Part shown: positions 27,027 through 36,914 of the stretch, piece after piece | Layout: each line of letters begins with the position of its first letter | How positions within the stretch are numbered: position 1 is the first letter of the stretch | Translations under genes and position numbers: made by a program | Notes under the pieces: model-generated | Database searches by the model: none | What the model was told of the DNA's origin: nothing | Seen by the model: only the letters and a program-made list of their open reading frames with translations | NCBI GenBank assembly: GCA_947494925.1 | Contig: CANLWS010000011.1 | Span: 207,309-271,308 of the forward strand | DNA from: an uncultured Alteromonadaceae bacterium | GTDB taxonomy: Bacteria; Pseudomonadota; Gammaproteobacteria; Enterobacterales; Alteromonadaceae | Direction: 5' to 3' | Length of the DNA: 64,000 bases

Positions 27027-28007
27027 ATGTCAAACGCTTTCGAGAAAATCCAGCTTCAGGCAATAGTGCCTGAATATTTGTTTGGTAAACGATTAGATCA
27101 GGCTTTAGCCGAAATGTTCCCTGATTATTCCCGTTCCCGGATAAAAGACTGGATTTTAGCTGATCAAGTTCAAATTGACGGCAAAATAGTGAACAAACCG
27201 CGAGAAAAATTGCTTGGCAATGAAAATATCGAAATTGAAGCAAGTGTTGAAGCGCAGGAACAACATGTTGCACAAGATATCGATCTGAATATTGTTTATG
27301 AAGACGATGATATTCTGGTAATTAATAAGCCTATTAATCTGGTAGTGCATCCAGGTGCCGGTAACAGCGATGGAACTGTACTGAACGCGCTGTTAAATCA
27401 TGTACCTGACATTGCCACAGTGCCGCGAGCCGGAATTGTACATCGTCTTGACAAAGATACTTCTGGGCTTATGGTTGTAGCGAAAACCATACCGGCTCAG
27501 ACGCACCTGGTGGAGCAACTGCAAGCTCGCGAAATTAGCCGGGAGTATGAAGCCGTAGTTATCGGCACTATGGTTGCTGGTGGTTTGGTGGACGCTCCAA
27601 TCGGCCGACATCCCACTAAACGAACAAGTATGGCAGTGAGGGAATCAGGTAAACCCGCAGTAACTCATTATCGGGTGAAAGAGAAGTTTCGTGCTCATAC
27701 TCATGTGCGCCTGAAACTCGAAACAGGCAGAACCCATCAAATTCGCGTTCACATGGCTCATTTGCGCTATCCCTTGGTGGGAGATCAACTATATGCTGGA
27801 CGCCCAATATTGCCTAAATCCTCTGAACAACCCATGATCGATATGTTGCGAGGGTTTAAACGACAAGCTTTGCATGCAGCTCAACTGGAATTGAGTCATC
27901 CGATAACCGGAGAATGGATGAGTTGGCAGGCAGAGCTGCCGGAGGATATTCAAGCCCTGTTAAGCGTGCTCAAAGAAGATACTAAAATCCACGGGAAACC
28001 CGAATAA
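27027..28007 (+). CDS. rluD: 23S rRNA pseudouridine synthase (1911/1915/1917)
   Basis: A 326-residue RluA-family enzyme that makes three pseudouridines in helix 69 of 23S rRNA. An N-terminal S4 domain (KRLDQALAEMFPDYSRSRIKDWI) precedes the catalytic domain with HRLDKDTSGLMVVAKT (catalytic Asp in HRLDKDT) and RTHQIRVHMAHLRYPLVGD. It forms an operon with pgeF 12 bases downstream and faces bamD, the standard order. Confidence 0.97.
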   Translation: MSNAFEKIQLQAIVPEYLFGKRLDQALAEMFPDYSRSRIKDWILADQVQIDGKIVNKPREKLLGNENIEIEASVEAQEQHVAQDIDLNIVYEDDDILVINKPINLVVHPGAGNSDGTVLNALLNHVPDIATVPRAGIVHRLDKDTSGLMVVAKTIPAQTHLVEQLQAREISREYEAVVIGTMVAGGLVDAPIGRHPTKRTSMAVRESGKPAVTHYRVKEKFRAHTHVRLKLETGRTHQIRVHMAHLRYPLVGDQLYAGRPILPKSSEQPMIDMLRGFKRQALHAAQLELSHPITGEWMSWQAELPEDIQALLSVLKEDTKIHGKPE

Positions 28008-28018
28008 TTGGCAGTATT

Positions 28019-28750
28019 ATGTTGGAGCTAATAGTACCTGACTGGCCATTAAAAAATATTGTCTCTGCTTTTTCCACCACACGCACTGGTGGGTTTAGCC
28101 CAACCCCTTATGACTCATTGAATTTGGGGGCCCACGTGGGAGACGATATTCAGTTGGTGAACGACAACCGAGCCTTATTACCTCTTGCAGAATCAACTAT
28201 CTGGTTGAATCAGGTGCATGGCTCTCATTGTATTGAAGTCCAAGGAACAACCGAGCAATGTTTGGTCGCTGACGCCGCATTTACCACCGAATCTGGCTTG
28301 GTTTGTGGTGTGATGACAGCAGATTGTGTACCTGTTTTGTTGGCCAGTCCTGCAGTTGAATTTGTAGCTGCTATTCATGCAGGATGGCGAGGGTTGTCAG
28401 AAGGCGTTATACAAAACAGCATTAATAAGATCCCTTGTTCAGCGGAAAAGGTCGTCGCCTGGATTGGACCCTGCATCGGAAAAGCACATTTTGAAGTTGG
28501 TGAAGACGTGAAAGGAGCATTTGGTGAGCGACCTGACTGTTTCAAACCTTCACCCAACCCAAAACGTTATATGGCTGATATTAAATCTCTCTGTGCGCAT
28601 CAACTTGAAAGAGCCGGTGTTCAGAGCATTTATGTTGACCCTAGCTGCACCTATTCACAACCTGAGCGTTTTTTCTCTCACCGATACTCGACACACCATG
28701 GAAAAGGTATCACGGGCAGAATGTTTACCGGTATAGCATTAACATCTTAA
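28019..28750 (+). CDS. pgeF: Peptidoglycan editing factor / purine nucleoside phosphorylase family (YfiH)
   Basis: A 243-residue cytoplasmic laccase-domain protein that removes wrong residues at position 1 of peptidoglycan stem peptides; relatives also act as purine nucleoside phosphorylases. Conserved metal-site segments are present: LNQVHGSHC, MTADCVPVLL, AAIHAGWRGLSEGV and WIGPCIG. Linked to rluD as usual. Confidence 0.94.
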   Translation: MLELIVPDWPLKNIVSAFSTTRTGGFSPTPYDSLNLGAHVGDDIQLVNDNRALLPLAESTIWLNQVHGSHCIEVQGTTEQCLVADAAFTTESGLVCGVMTADCVPVLLASPAVEFVAAIHAGWRGLSEGVIQNSINKIPCSAEKVVAWIGPCIGKAHFEVGEDVKGAFGERPDCFKPSPNPKRYMADIKSLCAHQLERAGVQSIYVDPSCTYSQPERFFSHRYSTHHGKGITGRMFTGIALTS

Positions 28751-28822
28751 CTATCAGAAAGTTGGCTATGCTTTAAGACATTGATCTGGCTCAACGATTG
28801 GTTAAGTGTACTTTCTTCGATA

Positions 28823-28852
28823 CTTGAATACGTTGCTACCTGTACCCATAAA
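28823..28852 (+). promoter_or_regulatory. Sigma-32 heat-shock promoter of clpB
   Basis: CTTGAA and ACCCAT separated by 15 bases, close to the sigma-32 consensus CTTGAAA and CCCCAT, 33 bases before clpB, a classic sigma-32 target. Confidence 0.7.
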
Positions 28853-28884
28853 TTAAAACATTATGATTTTATAAGAGAGTTGTT

Positions 28885-31455
28885 ATGCGTCTAGATAGAT
28901 TTACCAGCAAGTTTCAAATGGCTATTTCTGATGCGCAATCAATCGCTTTGGGAAGAGACCATCAGTACATTGAGCCCGTTCACCTCATGACTTCGTTGCT
29001 TAATCAGGAGGGAGGTTCTGTGCGACCACTTTTGGATGCCGCCAACGTGAATGTTAATGGGCTGCGTTCATCTCTGGCGGAAGCCATTGAACGGTTACCA
29101 CGAGTAGATGGTATAGGTGGTGACGTTCAGCTCGGCAAAGATACTGTTGTACTGTTAAACCTGAGCGACAAAATTGCACAAAAGCGTAAGGATGATTACA
29201 TCACGTCGGAGATTTTTGTACTGTCTGCCCTCAATGACAAAGGGAAGTTAGGTGAAATTCTCAAACAAAATGGTGTGACTGAGCAAAATGTTGAACAAGC
29301 AATTGAAAAAATGCGCGGAGGTCAAAAAGTCACAGATCCAAATGCGGAAGATGTCAGGCAGGCACTGGAAAAATTTACCACAGATCTGACCGAGCGAGCC
29401 GAACAAGGCAAACTCGATCCTGTTATTGGGCGGGATGACGAAATCAGACGAACTATTCAGGTATTGCAGCGCAGGACCAAGAATAATCCAGTATTAATTG
29501 GCGAACCTGGCGTTGGTAAAACTGCAATTGTTGAAGGCTTGGCGCAGCGTATCATTAATTCAGAAGTGCCCGAAGGCTTGAAGAATAAACGGGTTCTTGC
29601 TTTGGATATGGGGTCTTTAGTTGCTGGTGCGAAATACCGTGGAGAGTTTGAAGAGCGTCTAAAAGCGGTGCTTAACGAATTGTCTAAGGAAGAGGGCAGA
29701 GTAATACTCTTTATCGATGAATTACACACTATGGTGGGAGCCGGCAAAGGCGAAGGAGCGATGGATGCAGGTAATATGCTGAAACCAGCCCTGGCAAGAG
29801 GCGAGCTGCACTGTGTCGGTGCCACGACGTTAGATGAATACCGTCAATATATAGAAAAGGACGCAGCACTGGAAAGGCGTTTCCAAAAAGTCCAGGTTGA
29901 CCAGCCTAGTGTGGAAGATACTATAGCTATCTTAAGAGGGCTGAAAGAACGCTACGAATTGCACCATTCCGTGGATATTACCGACCCGGCAATTGTCGCA
30001 GCAGCCTCTTTATCACACCGTTATATCAGTGACAGACAGTTACCAGATAAAGCCATCGATCTGATCGATGAAGCGGCTTCCAGCATACGTTTGCAGATGG
30101 ATTCTAAGCCGGAAGACATGGACAGGCTAGAGCGTCGTATTATTCAGCTCAAACTAGAAGAGCAGGCCTTAGCTAAGGAAAAGGATGAAGCCAGTACCAA
30201 ACGTTTGGAAGCCATTGAGATTGAGCGAGAAACTGCTGAGCTTAAATACGCTGATTTTGAGAAAATCTGGCTGGCTGAGAAAAGCGCTATGCAGGGAACG
30301 CAGAACATTAAGTCTGAGTTGGAACAGGCCAAATTGGACATGGAGATTGCCAGACGAGCATCAGATTTAAGCCGCATGTCTGAATTGCAGTATGGCAGGA
30401 TCCCTGAGCTGGAACAGCGACTTGAATTGGCAACAGAAAGTGAAACGCTGGAAACCCAGCTACTCAAAAATAAAGTTACTGAAAATGAAATTGCGGATGT
30501 CTTGTCTCGTTGGACAGGCATTCCAGTATCCAAAATGCTCGAAGGCGAAAAAGATAAGCTGCTGCGAATGGAAGAGTCACTTCACAAACGTGTGATAGGG
30601 CAATCAGAGGCGGTAACCGCTGTGTCTAACGCCATTCGGCGTTCCCGAGCAGGTCTTTCTGACCCAGAGCGACCAATCGGCTCGTTTTTATTCCTTGGTC
30701 CTACTGGCGTGGGTAAAACAGAATTATGTAAGGCACTGGCAGGCTTTTTGTTTGACTCTGAGCAGGCTATGGTGCGAATAGATATGTCTGAGTTTATGGA
30801 AAAACACTCGGTTGCTCGCTTAGTAGGGGCACCACCTGGTTATGTGGGATATGAAGAAGGGGGATATTTGACTGAAGCTATAAGGCGTAAACCTTATTCA
30901 GTCATTTTGTTAGATGAAATAGAAAAAGCTCATCCTGACGTATTCAACATTTTGCTTCAGGTGCTAGATGATGGTCGATTAACTGACGGTCAGGGGCGTA
31001 CTGTTGACTTTAAGAATTCGGTTGTAATTATGACGTCTAACCTGGGGTCCGACATCATTCAGGATAAATATCTTGAAAGCCAGTATAACGAGATGAAATC
31101 CATGGTTATGAATGTGGTTGCGCAACAGTTCCGTCCAGAATTCATAAATCGGATAGACGATACAGTTGTTTTTCATCCTTTGGGTAAGGAAGAAATTGCG
31201 TCGATTGCGAAAATCCAACTATTGTCCCTTCGTCAGCGTCTAAATGAAATGGGCTACAAGTTGGAATTGTCACATGCTGCGCTTGATAAGTTAGCTGAAG
31301 CTGGGTTTGATCCGGTATTCGGTGCAAGACCACTCAAGCGTGCTATTCAAACTGAAATCGAAAACCCGCTGGCACAACGAATACTCGCAGGGGTTTCAGA
31401 TTCGCAAAACACTATTCGCATTGATGCTGATGAGGCTGGTTTGATCATCACCTAG
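28885..31455 (+). CDS. clpB: ATP-dependent disaggregase ClpB
   Basis: An 856-residue Hsp100 chaperone that resolubilises aggregates with DnaK. It has an N domain, a first AAA module with [13 protein letters not shown] and the Walker [14 protein letters not shown], the coiled-coil M domain (about 400-530) that separates ClpB from other Clp ATPases, and a second AAA module with [14 protein letters not shown] and [13 protein letters not shown]. Length matches the family. No internal start was examined. It carries a sigma-32-like promoter and its own terminator. Confidence 0.98.
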   Translation: MRLDRFTSKFQMAISDAQSIALGRDHQYIEPVHLMTSLLNQEGGSVRPLLDAANVNVNGLRSSLAEAIERLPRVDGIGGDVQLGKDTVVLLNLSDKIAQKRKDDYITSEIFVLSALNDKGKLGEILKQNGVTEQNVEQAIEKMRGGQKVTDPNAEDVRQALEKFTTDLTERAEQGKLDPVIGRDDEIRRTIQVLQRRTKNNPVLIGEPGVGKTAIVEGLAQRIINSEVPEGLKNKRVLALDMGSLVAGAKYRGEFEERLKAVLNELSKEEGRVILFIDELHTMVGAGKGEGAMDAGNMLKPALARGELHCVGATTLDEYRQYIEKDAALERRFQKVQVDQPSVEDTIAILRGLKERYELHHSVDITDPAIVAAASLSHRYISDRQLPDKAIDLIDEAASSIRLQMDSKPEDMDRLERRIIQLKLEEQALAKEKDEASTKRLEAIEIERETAELKYADFEKIWLAEKSAMQGTQNIKSELEQAKLDMEIARRASDLSRMSELQYGRIPELEQRLELATESETLETQLLKNKVTENEIADVLSRWTGIPVSKMLEGEKDKLLRMEESLHKRVIGQSEAVTAVSNAIRRSRAGLSDPERPIGSFLFLGPTGVGKTELCKALAGFLFDSEQAMVRIDMSEFMEKHSVARLVGAPPGYVGYEEGGYLTEAIRRKPYSVILLDEIEKAHPDVFNILLQVLDDGRLTDGQGRTVDFKNSVVIMTSNLGSDIIQDKYLESQYNEMKSMVMNVVAQQFRPEFINRIDDTVVFHPLGKEEIASIAKIQLLSLRQRLNEMGYKLELSHAALDKLAEAGFDPVFGARPLKRAIQTEIENPLAQRILAGVSDSQNTIRIDADEAGLIIT

Positions 31456-31479
31456 AGTTAACGATTTGAGTAACAAAAT

Positions 31480-31503
31480 GGCGCCAGATTTGGCGCCTTT
31501 TTT
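31480..31503 (+). terminator. Rho-independent terminator of clpB
   Basis: A 7-bp GC-rich stem GGCGCCA/TGGCGCC with loop GATT followed by six T residues. Confidence 0.92.
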
Positions 31504-31522
31504 ATATCAGTTTGGCCGCCAA

Positions 31523-34300
31523 TTAAATTGAGTTCAGCAATGCCTCAGCGTCTTTACGCTCACTGAAATCAATTGTCGAATCCAACGCTGCCAGAAGCTC
31601 ATTTTTAGCCTCTGAACTGCGGCCTAATTTTATAAGGGTGTATGCTAAATGATATTGAATGGCGGGATCGCGCGAATTCATTGCATAGGCGCGCCGTAAG
31701 ATATCCAACGCATCTTTGTAGTTGCCCAGAAGCGCTTTAATCCATCCATAGGTGTCCACAATAGCTGGGCTATTTCCTGCTAGTTGCATGGCCTCGGTAA
31801 TATAGGTTTGTGCCTTACCTAAATCTGTTTTCAGGTATATGTTAGCCAGATTATTCAACACAAAAGCCCGATTCGGGAAGTTCTGAGTTTGAAGAAGCTT
31901 TTCGTATTGTTCACGCGCGAGCTCCTGCTTGCCATGATTTAAATAAAAGTCTGCCAACAGGTTACGTTGAAAATAATTGTCAGGATATTTTTCAACCAAA
32001 GGAGGGATTGATTGCTCGAATAATTCAGTTGCTTTGTTTTCCACGGTTAATTGATAGAATTTGGCAAGAGCAATTCGGTTGCCAGGCACTTTTTCAACTG
32101 CCGCCAGATAAGATTGTGCCGCTCCCGCTGTTTCGCCTTTGGCATTTTGTAAATCGCCCTCTGCGATTATCAAACGTGTATTTCCTGCAAAACGCGACTT
32201 TAAAAACTTAAGCTTTATTGATGCTGCTGCATAATCTTTGTTTGCGATATTGGTCCAGATATAATCCAGCCCAACAGGTAAATCATTTGGGGCAAGTTTT
32301 TCAGCTTGTTTAATATTGTCCAAAGCACCACTTAGATCGCCAGCATCCAATCTGATTTTCGCCAGGTTTCGCATTACGTAAGGATCTTCTGCGGCAATTT
32401 CTTCAATATTTCTGTATTGCCGTTCAGCATTCACCAAATCTTTTTTACGAAGGTACAACACTGTTTTTTGTAACAGATACCTAGGTTTAACGTCGTCATG
32501 TTTAATAAGGTTATTGAGCTGTCGTAGTGCGCGGTCAAATTCGTTGCGTGCTGCATAAATGTCGGCCAGAATCTGGAATGCCTGTAAATTATCAATGTCC
32601 AGTTCCAAGGCCCGCTCGAGGTTTTCTATGGCTTCATCATACTGTCCTGTATTCGCCTGGCTTCTCGCATGTAGTACTAGTGCAGAAACATTGTCTGGTT
32701 GTTGTTCAATTAGATCAGCCAGTAAATCATCTGCCTGTTGGAATTGTCCGTTAGCGACAAAAATGGAAGCGCGATTGTAACGTGCTGAAAAATGAGATGG
32801 ATTTATTTTCAGTGTCTGTTCAACCAGCACAAGGGCAGCATCCCATTGTCGTTTTCTGATTAATACTGCCGCCTTAAAGTTAATCAGATCAGGATTGTCC
32901 GGCGCGATTTCCAATAATTTGTCTGCTACATAGTCGGCCTCGTCAATTTTACCGATCTCCAGCAAGAGCAAACTTTTGGTCAGGATAAAGGCGATATCCG
33001 AGCTTTTGTATTTAGATTTATCAATTGCATTAATTGCCTCTTGAAATTTGCCTCGTGCTGCCATTATTTTAATGTCGAGCAAGTCGACCAACTTGTTGCC
33101 TGGATAAGCCCTTTCCAACATGGCATGAATTTCCAGGGCTTTAAATGCTTTATTTTGTCTCAGGTATAATTCGCTTAGCATAATAGCGGCATCGAGATTG
33201 CCAGCGATATTTTTTGCATGTGGCTCAAGCGCATCTGCAGCCATTTTGGGCTTACCCAACTTTAAGTACGTTCTGGCTAGCATTAACGACGCCACCATAT
33301 GACCTGGTTGCTTAGCTAAATACTGCTCCAAAAGACTACGGGCTTGTTCAAGTTTGTTTTGTGCAAATGCGGACAATGCACTGATATAGAGTAGCATTGG
33401 CTCTTTTGACAGGGCACCTTCGTCAAGAGTAGAGAGAGTTGCACTTAGTTTTTCAAGTTCCTGAGACGCATCAGCACTATTATTTTGTTCAGTCTTCAAC
33501 CAGCTATTTAGAAGTAATGCCATAGGATCGTCTGGCGTTTGATCAAGAATTGTTGAAACTAGTCTGGCGGCCGCATCATAATTCTTGGTGTTAATATATA
33601 TATCAGCGAGGCTTCTGAGAATAAGTGGATCATCAGGGGCTAATTCGGAAGCATATTCCATTGCACTTTGTGATTCTGAGATATTATCCTGTTCACGTAA
33701 TAACCGACCTTTTAATTGCCAAAGCCTGGGATTATTGTTATCTAACTTCATTGCCTGATTAATCAAACTTTCAGCAGCGGCGAAATTTTCTTGCGCCAAT
33801 TCCAGCGAAACCAGACTGTTAAGGGCTTCAATATTGGCAGGGAACAACGAAATTGCAGATTGATATTCTTGACGCGCCTCAGTGACATTATCCAGTTTGA
33901 ATTTTGCAGCGGCGTGCAATAAATGGCGCTCGAAGCGTGATTGTCTGGTTAGTCTTCCTTCAAAACCAAATGCTAGTAATTCATCGTATTTTCTTAGCAA
34001 CAGAAGAGTGTCACCGAGTGGTTTGAGTACAAGGTTGATATCCGCACCCATTTGCAATGCTTCAAAAAGCTCTGCTTCTGCTTCTCCCAGATATCCATTC
34101 CTGAGCAGTAACTTGCCCATTAGGATTTTCGCTGCCAGATTATTGGGGTCATCCTGCAGGCTGTTTTTAAGGTGAATGTAAGCTTCTTCGTAATTTTCTT
34201 CGGAATACGCTGTTAATGCAGCTTCGTAATCCTGACTTGAATCAGCCCAGACTGTCAGCGCAATCAGTGAACACAATAGTAGGGTAGCAATCTTTCTCAT
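31523..34300 (-). CDS. PrsT-like TPR-repeat protein of the PEP-CTERM/exosortase system
   Basis: A 925-residue exported protein: a signal peptide ending LTVWA, then TPR repeats over nearly the whole length (for example YEAALTAYSEENYEEAYIHL, ALVLHARSQANTGQYDEAIENL, AIQYHLAYTLIKLG at the end). Size, uniform TPR content and the N-terminal pattern (KNSLQDDPNNLAAKILMGKLLLRNGYLGEAEAEL, split here for length) match the PrsT family of PEP-CTERM systems. That family is usually a lipoprotein; here I see no lipobox cysteine. Its upstream neighbours encode two PEP-CTERM proteins, which supports the call. No exosortase is within the window. Confidence 0.78.
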   Translation of the reverse strand: MRKIATLLLCSLIALTVWADSSQDYEAALTAYSEENYEEAYIHLKNSLQDDPNNLAAKILMGKLLLRNGYLGEAEAELFEALQMGADINLVLKPLGDTLLLLRKYDELLAFGFEGRLTRQSRFERHLLHAAAKFKLDNVTEARQEYQSAISLFPANIEALNSLVSLELAQENFAAAESLINQAMKLDNNNPRLWQLKGRLLREQDNISESQSAMEYASELAPDDPLILRSLADIYINTKNYDAAARLVSTILDQTPDDPMALLLNSWLKTEQNNSADASQELEKLSATLSTLDEGALSKEPMLLYISALSAFAQNKLEQARSLLEQYLAKQPGHMVASLMLARTYLKLGKPKMAADALEPHAKNIAGNLDAAIMLSELYLRQNKAFKALEIHAMLERAYPGNKLVDLLDIKIMAARGKFQEAINAIDKSKYKSSDIAFILTKSLLLLEIGKIDEADYVADKLLEIAPDNPDLINFKAAVLIRKRQWDAALVLVEQTLKINPSHFSARYNRASIFVANGQFQQADDLLADLIEQQPDNVSALVLHARSQANTGQYDEAIENLERALELDIDNLQAFQILADIYAARNEFDRALRQLNNLIKHDDVKPRYLLQKTVLYLRKKDLVNAERQYRNIEEIAAEDPYVMRNLAKIRLDAGDLSGALDNIKQAEKLAPNDLPVGLDYIWTNIANKDYAAASIKLKFLKSRFAGNTRLIIAEGDLQNAKGETAGAAQSYLAAVEKVPGNRIALAKFYQLTVENKATELFEQSIPPLVEKYPDNYFQRNLLADFYLNHGKQELAREQYEKLLQTQNFPNRAFVLNNLANIYLKTDLGKAQTYITEAMQLAGNSPAIVDTYGWIKALLGNYKDALDILRRAYAMNSRDPAIQYHLAYTLIKLGRSSEAKNELLAALDSTIDFSERKDAEALLNSI

Positions 34301-34442
34301 ACTAAAATCAGCTCATCTTTAAGTGAAGGTGCGGAACATCGCCCAACTGTCTATGCCTCTATGTTACATCGGATCAATCTTAATACCAATTGGATACAAA
34401 AATCGTCCTTTGCCAAATTTAGCTGGCATATATTCAGACCAA

Positions 34443-34471
34443 AAAAAAACGTGGCAGAACCACGTTTTTTT
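34443..34471 (-). terminator. Terminator of the first PEP-CTERM gene
   Basis: Stem ACGTGG/CCACGT with a short loop, and long A and T runs on both sides. On the minus strand it follows the PEP-CTERM stop codon by 14 bases. Confidence 0.88.
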
Positions 34472-34484
34472 GATTTGAATATAT

Positions 34485-35255
34485 TTACTTTTTTCTGCGA
34501 CGAGACCGCAGTGCTAATCCTGACAGTCCGAGTAGAACTAGTATTGCAGAATGTGGCTCCGAGATTTCTGTTGTTGTAGAGGGACGCTTATCGAAGCTGA
34601 TTGACGACAATTTTAAACCGTCGTCCCCTGTAGTACCGCCACTCACCGTTCCAAACGCTGAGTTGTATGCACCGATAAGCCAGAATTGAGATGTTGTCTG
34701 GCCAGCGCTGACACTCGCCTCGTATGTGGAAGAATCTACGTTTGAAGAGCCAGACCAAAGTGTTCCGGCATCAGAAAGCACATCAGCCCAGGTACTGCCA
34801 CTCAAAGTTGCTGCGGCATTGCTACCAATTGCAGCGGCTGAAATCTGACTATTACTACTATTATATAGCCAGCTGAAATCTGCACCAGTCAGGGTTACTT
34901 CGGTATTGAATTCGAGCAGGAACATGTCGTAATCCACCCAGCCATTGCTTCCAATACTGTCGGCGCTATGCCCCGGTGAACTGCCACCTTCGTCTTGATT
35001 CCTAATGCCCCACCCACTTCCATATTTTTCCAAATCAGCTGATTGGATTTCCGTGTCAGAATTACTTAGGTTGTTATATGTATCAGACCATGCTGACACA
35101 GTAATGTTAAATCCATCAACAGAATAATTGAAGCTTGCGCCTGTTCCACCTGGGTCACTAACACCAGAAAAATCAGCTGTGTGGCTACCTGCTAAGGCAG
35201 TGCCAGTAAAAACGAGCGATGCTAATGCTAGAACATGTCTTTTTAAAAACGGCAT
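34485..35255 (-). CDS. PEP-CTERM surface protein (paralogue 1)
   Basis: A 256-residue exported protein from the ATG at 35255, chosen because AGGAA lies 8 bases upstream; upstream in-frame ATGs lack such a site. Signal cleavage after TALA is likely. The body is a beta-rich domain with VTVSAWSDT-like and GWGIRNQDE motifs. The C-terminus EISEPHSAILVLLGLSGLAL followed by RSRRRKK is a PEP-CTERM signal with EPH in place of PEP. It is a clear paralogue of the protein at 35735 (shared ADFS, SAWSDT, NQDE, HSAD, EVTLT, GAYNS-F and DG-KL-SI motifs). Function unknown; surface or matrix location expected. A sigma-54-type promoter lies upstream. Confidence 0.85.
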   Translation of the reverse strand: MPFLKRHVLALASLVFTGTALAGSHTADFSGVSDPGGTGASFNYSVDGFNITVSAWSDTYNNLSNSDTEIQSADLEKYGSGWGIRNQDEGGSSPGHSADSIGSNGWVDYDMFLLEFNTEVTLTGADFSWLYNSSNSQISAAAIGSNAAATLSGSTWADVLSDAGTLWSGSSNVDSSTYEASVSAGQTTSQFWLIGAYNSAFGTVSGGTTGDDGLKLSSISFDKRPSTTTEISEPHSAILVLLGLSGLALRSRRRKK

Positions 35256-35734
35256 CTCAGTTCCTATATATTGTTTCTTCATCCATTGGATGAAGGCCAA
35301 CGCTGTATTTTATTTAACCAAGCAATTTGTCTGCCAGAAATTAATGTTTATAAAAAACAACGAGTTAGTATCTCTTTCGTTATGTTGTTAATAAAATGTG
35401 TAAAAAAATCAGACAAACTATAACAATATTGTATTTATTTGGTGACTAAATGAACAGGACATTTTTTAATTTTGTGGGAAAAATACAGAATTGTAGGAGA
35501 TGTATAGTCTATTAGACTGAAACTTAACACTATGACCTGACAAAATTCATGACATTAATGCTTAGGATAGCTAGACAAGAATATTGAACGGTTTAAATCG
35601 CCTGATATTTTCGCAGTCAGTTTGTAGTAAATTGTTTATGTAGAATTGAGTTTTTAAAATTGGAATATCTGAGTCAAATTCTGAATTTTCCTCATTAATT
35701 TGGATGATAAAAATAAGTATCAGAACAGGAGACA
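35256..35734. other. 479-bp AT-rich region between the two PEP-CTERM genes
   Basis: Holds the sigma-54-type promoter at 35321-35336 of the downstream PEP-CTERM gene. The rest is AT-rich. I found no strong terminator for the gene at 35735 and no small gene. Confidence 0.6.
35321..35336 (-). promoter_or_regulatory. Sigma-54-type promoter of the first PEP-CTERM gene
   Basis: Minus strand TGGCAGA-N4-TTGCT, with GG and GC separated by exactly 10 bases, close to the consensus TGGCACG-N4-TTGCW. It predicts a start about 55 bases before the ATG at 35255. PEP-CTERM genes are known to be controlled by the sigma-54 activator PrsR together with the kinase PrsK. Confidence 0.6.
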
Positions 35735-36547
35735 TCAGTCCTTAATCCTGTGCTTAGTAAGTATCACTAAACTAAACAAATACAGCAATAAAGTTGATGG
35801 CTCTGGGATATCTTTTTTTGTAGGAACTACTATATTGAAGCCTATCGAATTCAATTTAACACCATCGTTGTAATTAGTGGCGAGGCTGTTATCAAAGTTT
35901 GTACTAAATACAGAGTTGTAAGCGCCGAGTAACCAGTATTGGGAGACTGTTTGTCCAGCATTGATTCCAGCGTCATAACTTGCGGCATCTACACTTGATG
36001 AGTCTGACCACAACATACCTGCGTCGGCCATAACATTGTCCCAGGTATTTCCATCCAGATTATTCGCCAAATCTGAAGAAATAGCTGCACTGGAGATTTC
36101 CGTATTATTTTCATCAAACAACCAGCCGAAGCCTGCCTCAGTCAAGGTGACTTCTTCGCTAAACTCGATTAAAAATGTATCAAAATCATGCCAGGGCCCC
36201 CAAAAGCGGCTGAAGTTGTCAGCACTGTGCTCTGAGGCACAGGTCCCCGAACTACTTAGGTTGCATTGTTCATCCTGATTGTCAATTCCCCATCCCTGGT
36301 TATCGAATTTATCTAAATCTGCGTAGCGAATTATGGGATCATCATTTGCATTGTTTGCTGTATCAGACCAGGCAGAAACGGTTACTGTAACATCGTCAAC
36401 TAACAGGCTAAACGTTCTGCCTTCACCATTGGTGTTGCTGTTAAGATCGGTAACACTAGAAAAATCTGCTGTGTAGGTGCCAGCATATGCAACGTTGCAA
36501 GAGAAAAATATTATGATCGATAAGGGAAGAAATTTATTAAGCAACAT
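35735..36547 (-). CDS. PEP-CTERM surface protein (paralogue 2)
   Basis: A 270-residue exported protein with a signal peptide (FFSCNVAYA, cleavage after AYA), the same beta-rich body as its neighbour (VTVSAWSDTANN, GWGIDNQDEQ, HSADNF, EFSEEVTLTEAGFGWL, QYWLLGAYNSVF) and a C-terminal IPEPSTLLLYLFSLVIL followed by TKHRIKD, a canonical PEP-CTERM signal. It has an extra Cys pair (QCNLSSSGTCASE) absent from paralogue 1. GGAG lies 8 bases before the ATG. I found no sigma-54 element upstream of this copy. Confidence 0.87.
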   Translation of the reverse strand: MLLNKFLPLSIIIFFSCNVAYAGTYTADFSSVTDLNSNTNGEGRTFSLLVDDVTVTVSAWSDTANNANDDPIIRYADLDKFDNQGWGIDNQDEQCNLSSSGTCASEHSADNFSRFWGPWHDFDTFLIEFSEEVTLTEAGFGWLFDENNTEISSAAISSDLANNLDGNTWDNVMADAGMLWSDSSSVDAASYDAGINAGQTVSQYWLLGAYNSVFSTNFDNSLATNYNDGVKLNSIGFNIVVPTKKDIPEPSTLLLYLFSLVILTKHRIKD

Positions 36548-36914
36548 ACATACTCCGGCACATTATTAGTGAGACTAACAAAATTGCGGTTTGCTATAGC
36601 TGCATTGGGCGTTTGCATTTGATACGTGATCAACACGTAGATTTTTTGTACTACAAATAGCCGGGAAGTGCAATTTAAAACGATAAGATTGCTGGTAAAT
36701 AAAATTATCTAAATCAGTTTTGTCGTATTTTTGAAAGCTTTTTGTAATTGAGACAAAGGCAGTGAGATCAGGAGCCATGTTTTAAACAATTTTCATCTTG
36801 CATGAGTGAGAATAAGTGGTTCAGTTACTAAGATTTTTTGCTCTCTAAATGTTAACGGGGCTTAACCCCATATGCTGACCTATGCTATCTTGGCATTTCA
36901 GATAAGGAGTAATA
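36548..36914. other. 367-bp divergent region between PEP-CTERM gene and pssA
   Basis: AT-rich, with a small GGGG-CTTAA-CCCC hairpin at 36857-36869 about 45 bases before pssA. A 67-codon minus-strand frame at 36575-36778 has no ribosome-binding site or recognisable motif. Nothing else is supported. Confidence 0.5.

Noticed and set aside
34316..34351. Possible sigma-54 element before the PrsT-like gene (GG-N10-GC spacing)
   Set aside because: Only the GG and GC pairs match; the -24 and -12 boxes are otherwise poor.
36575..36778. 67-codon minus-strand frame between PEP-CTERM gene and pssA
   Set aside because: No ribosome-binding site, no signal or domain, base composition like the surrounding non-coding DNA.
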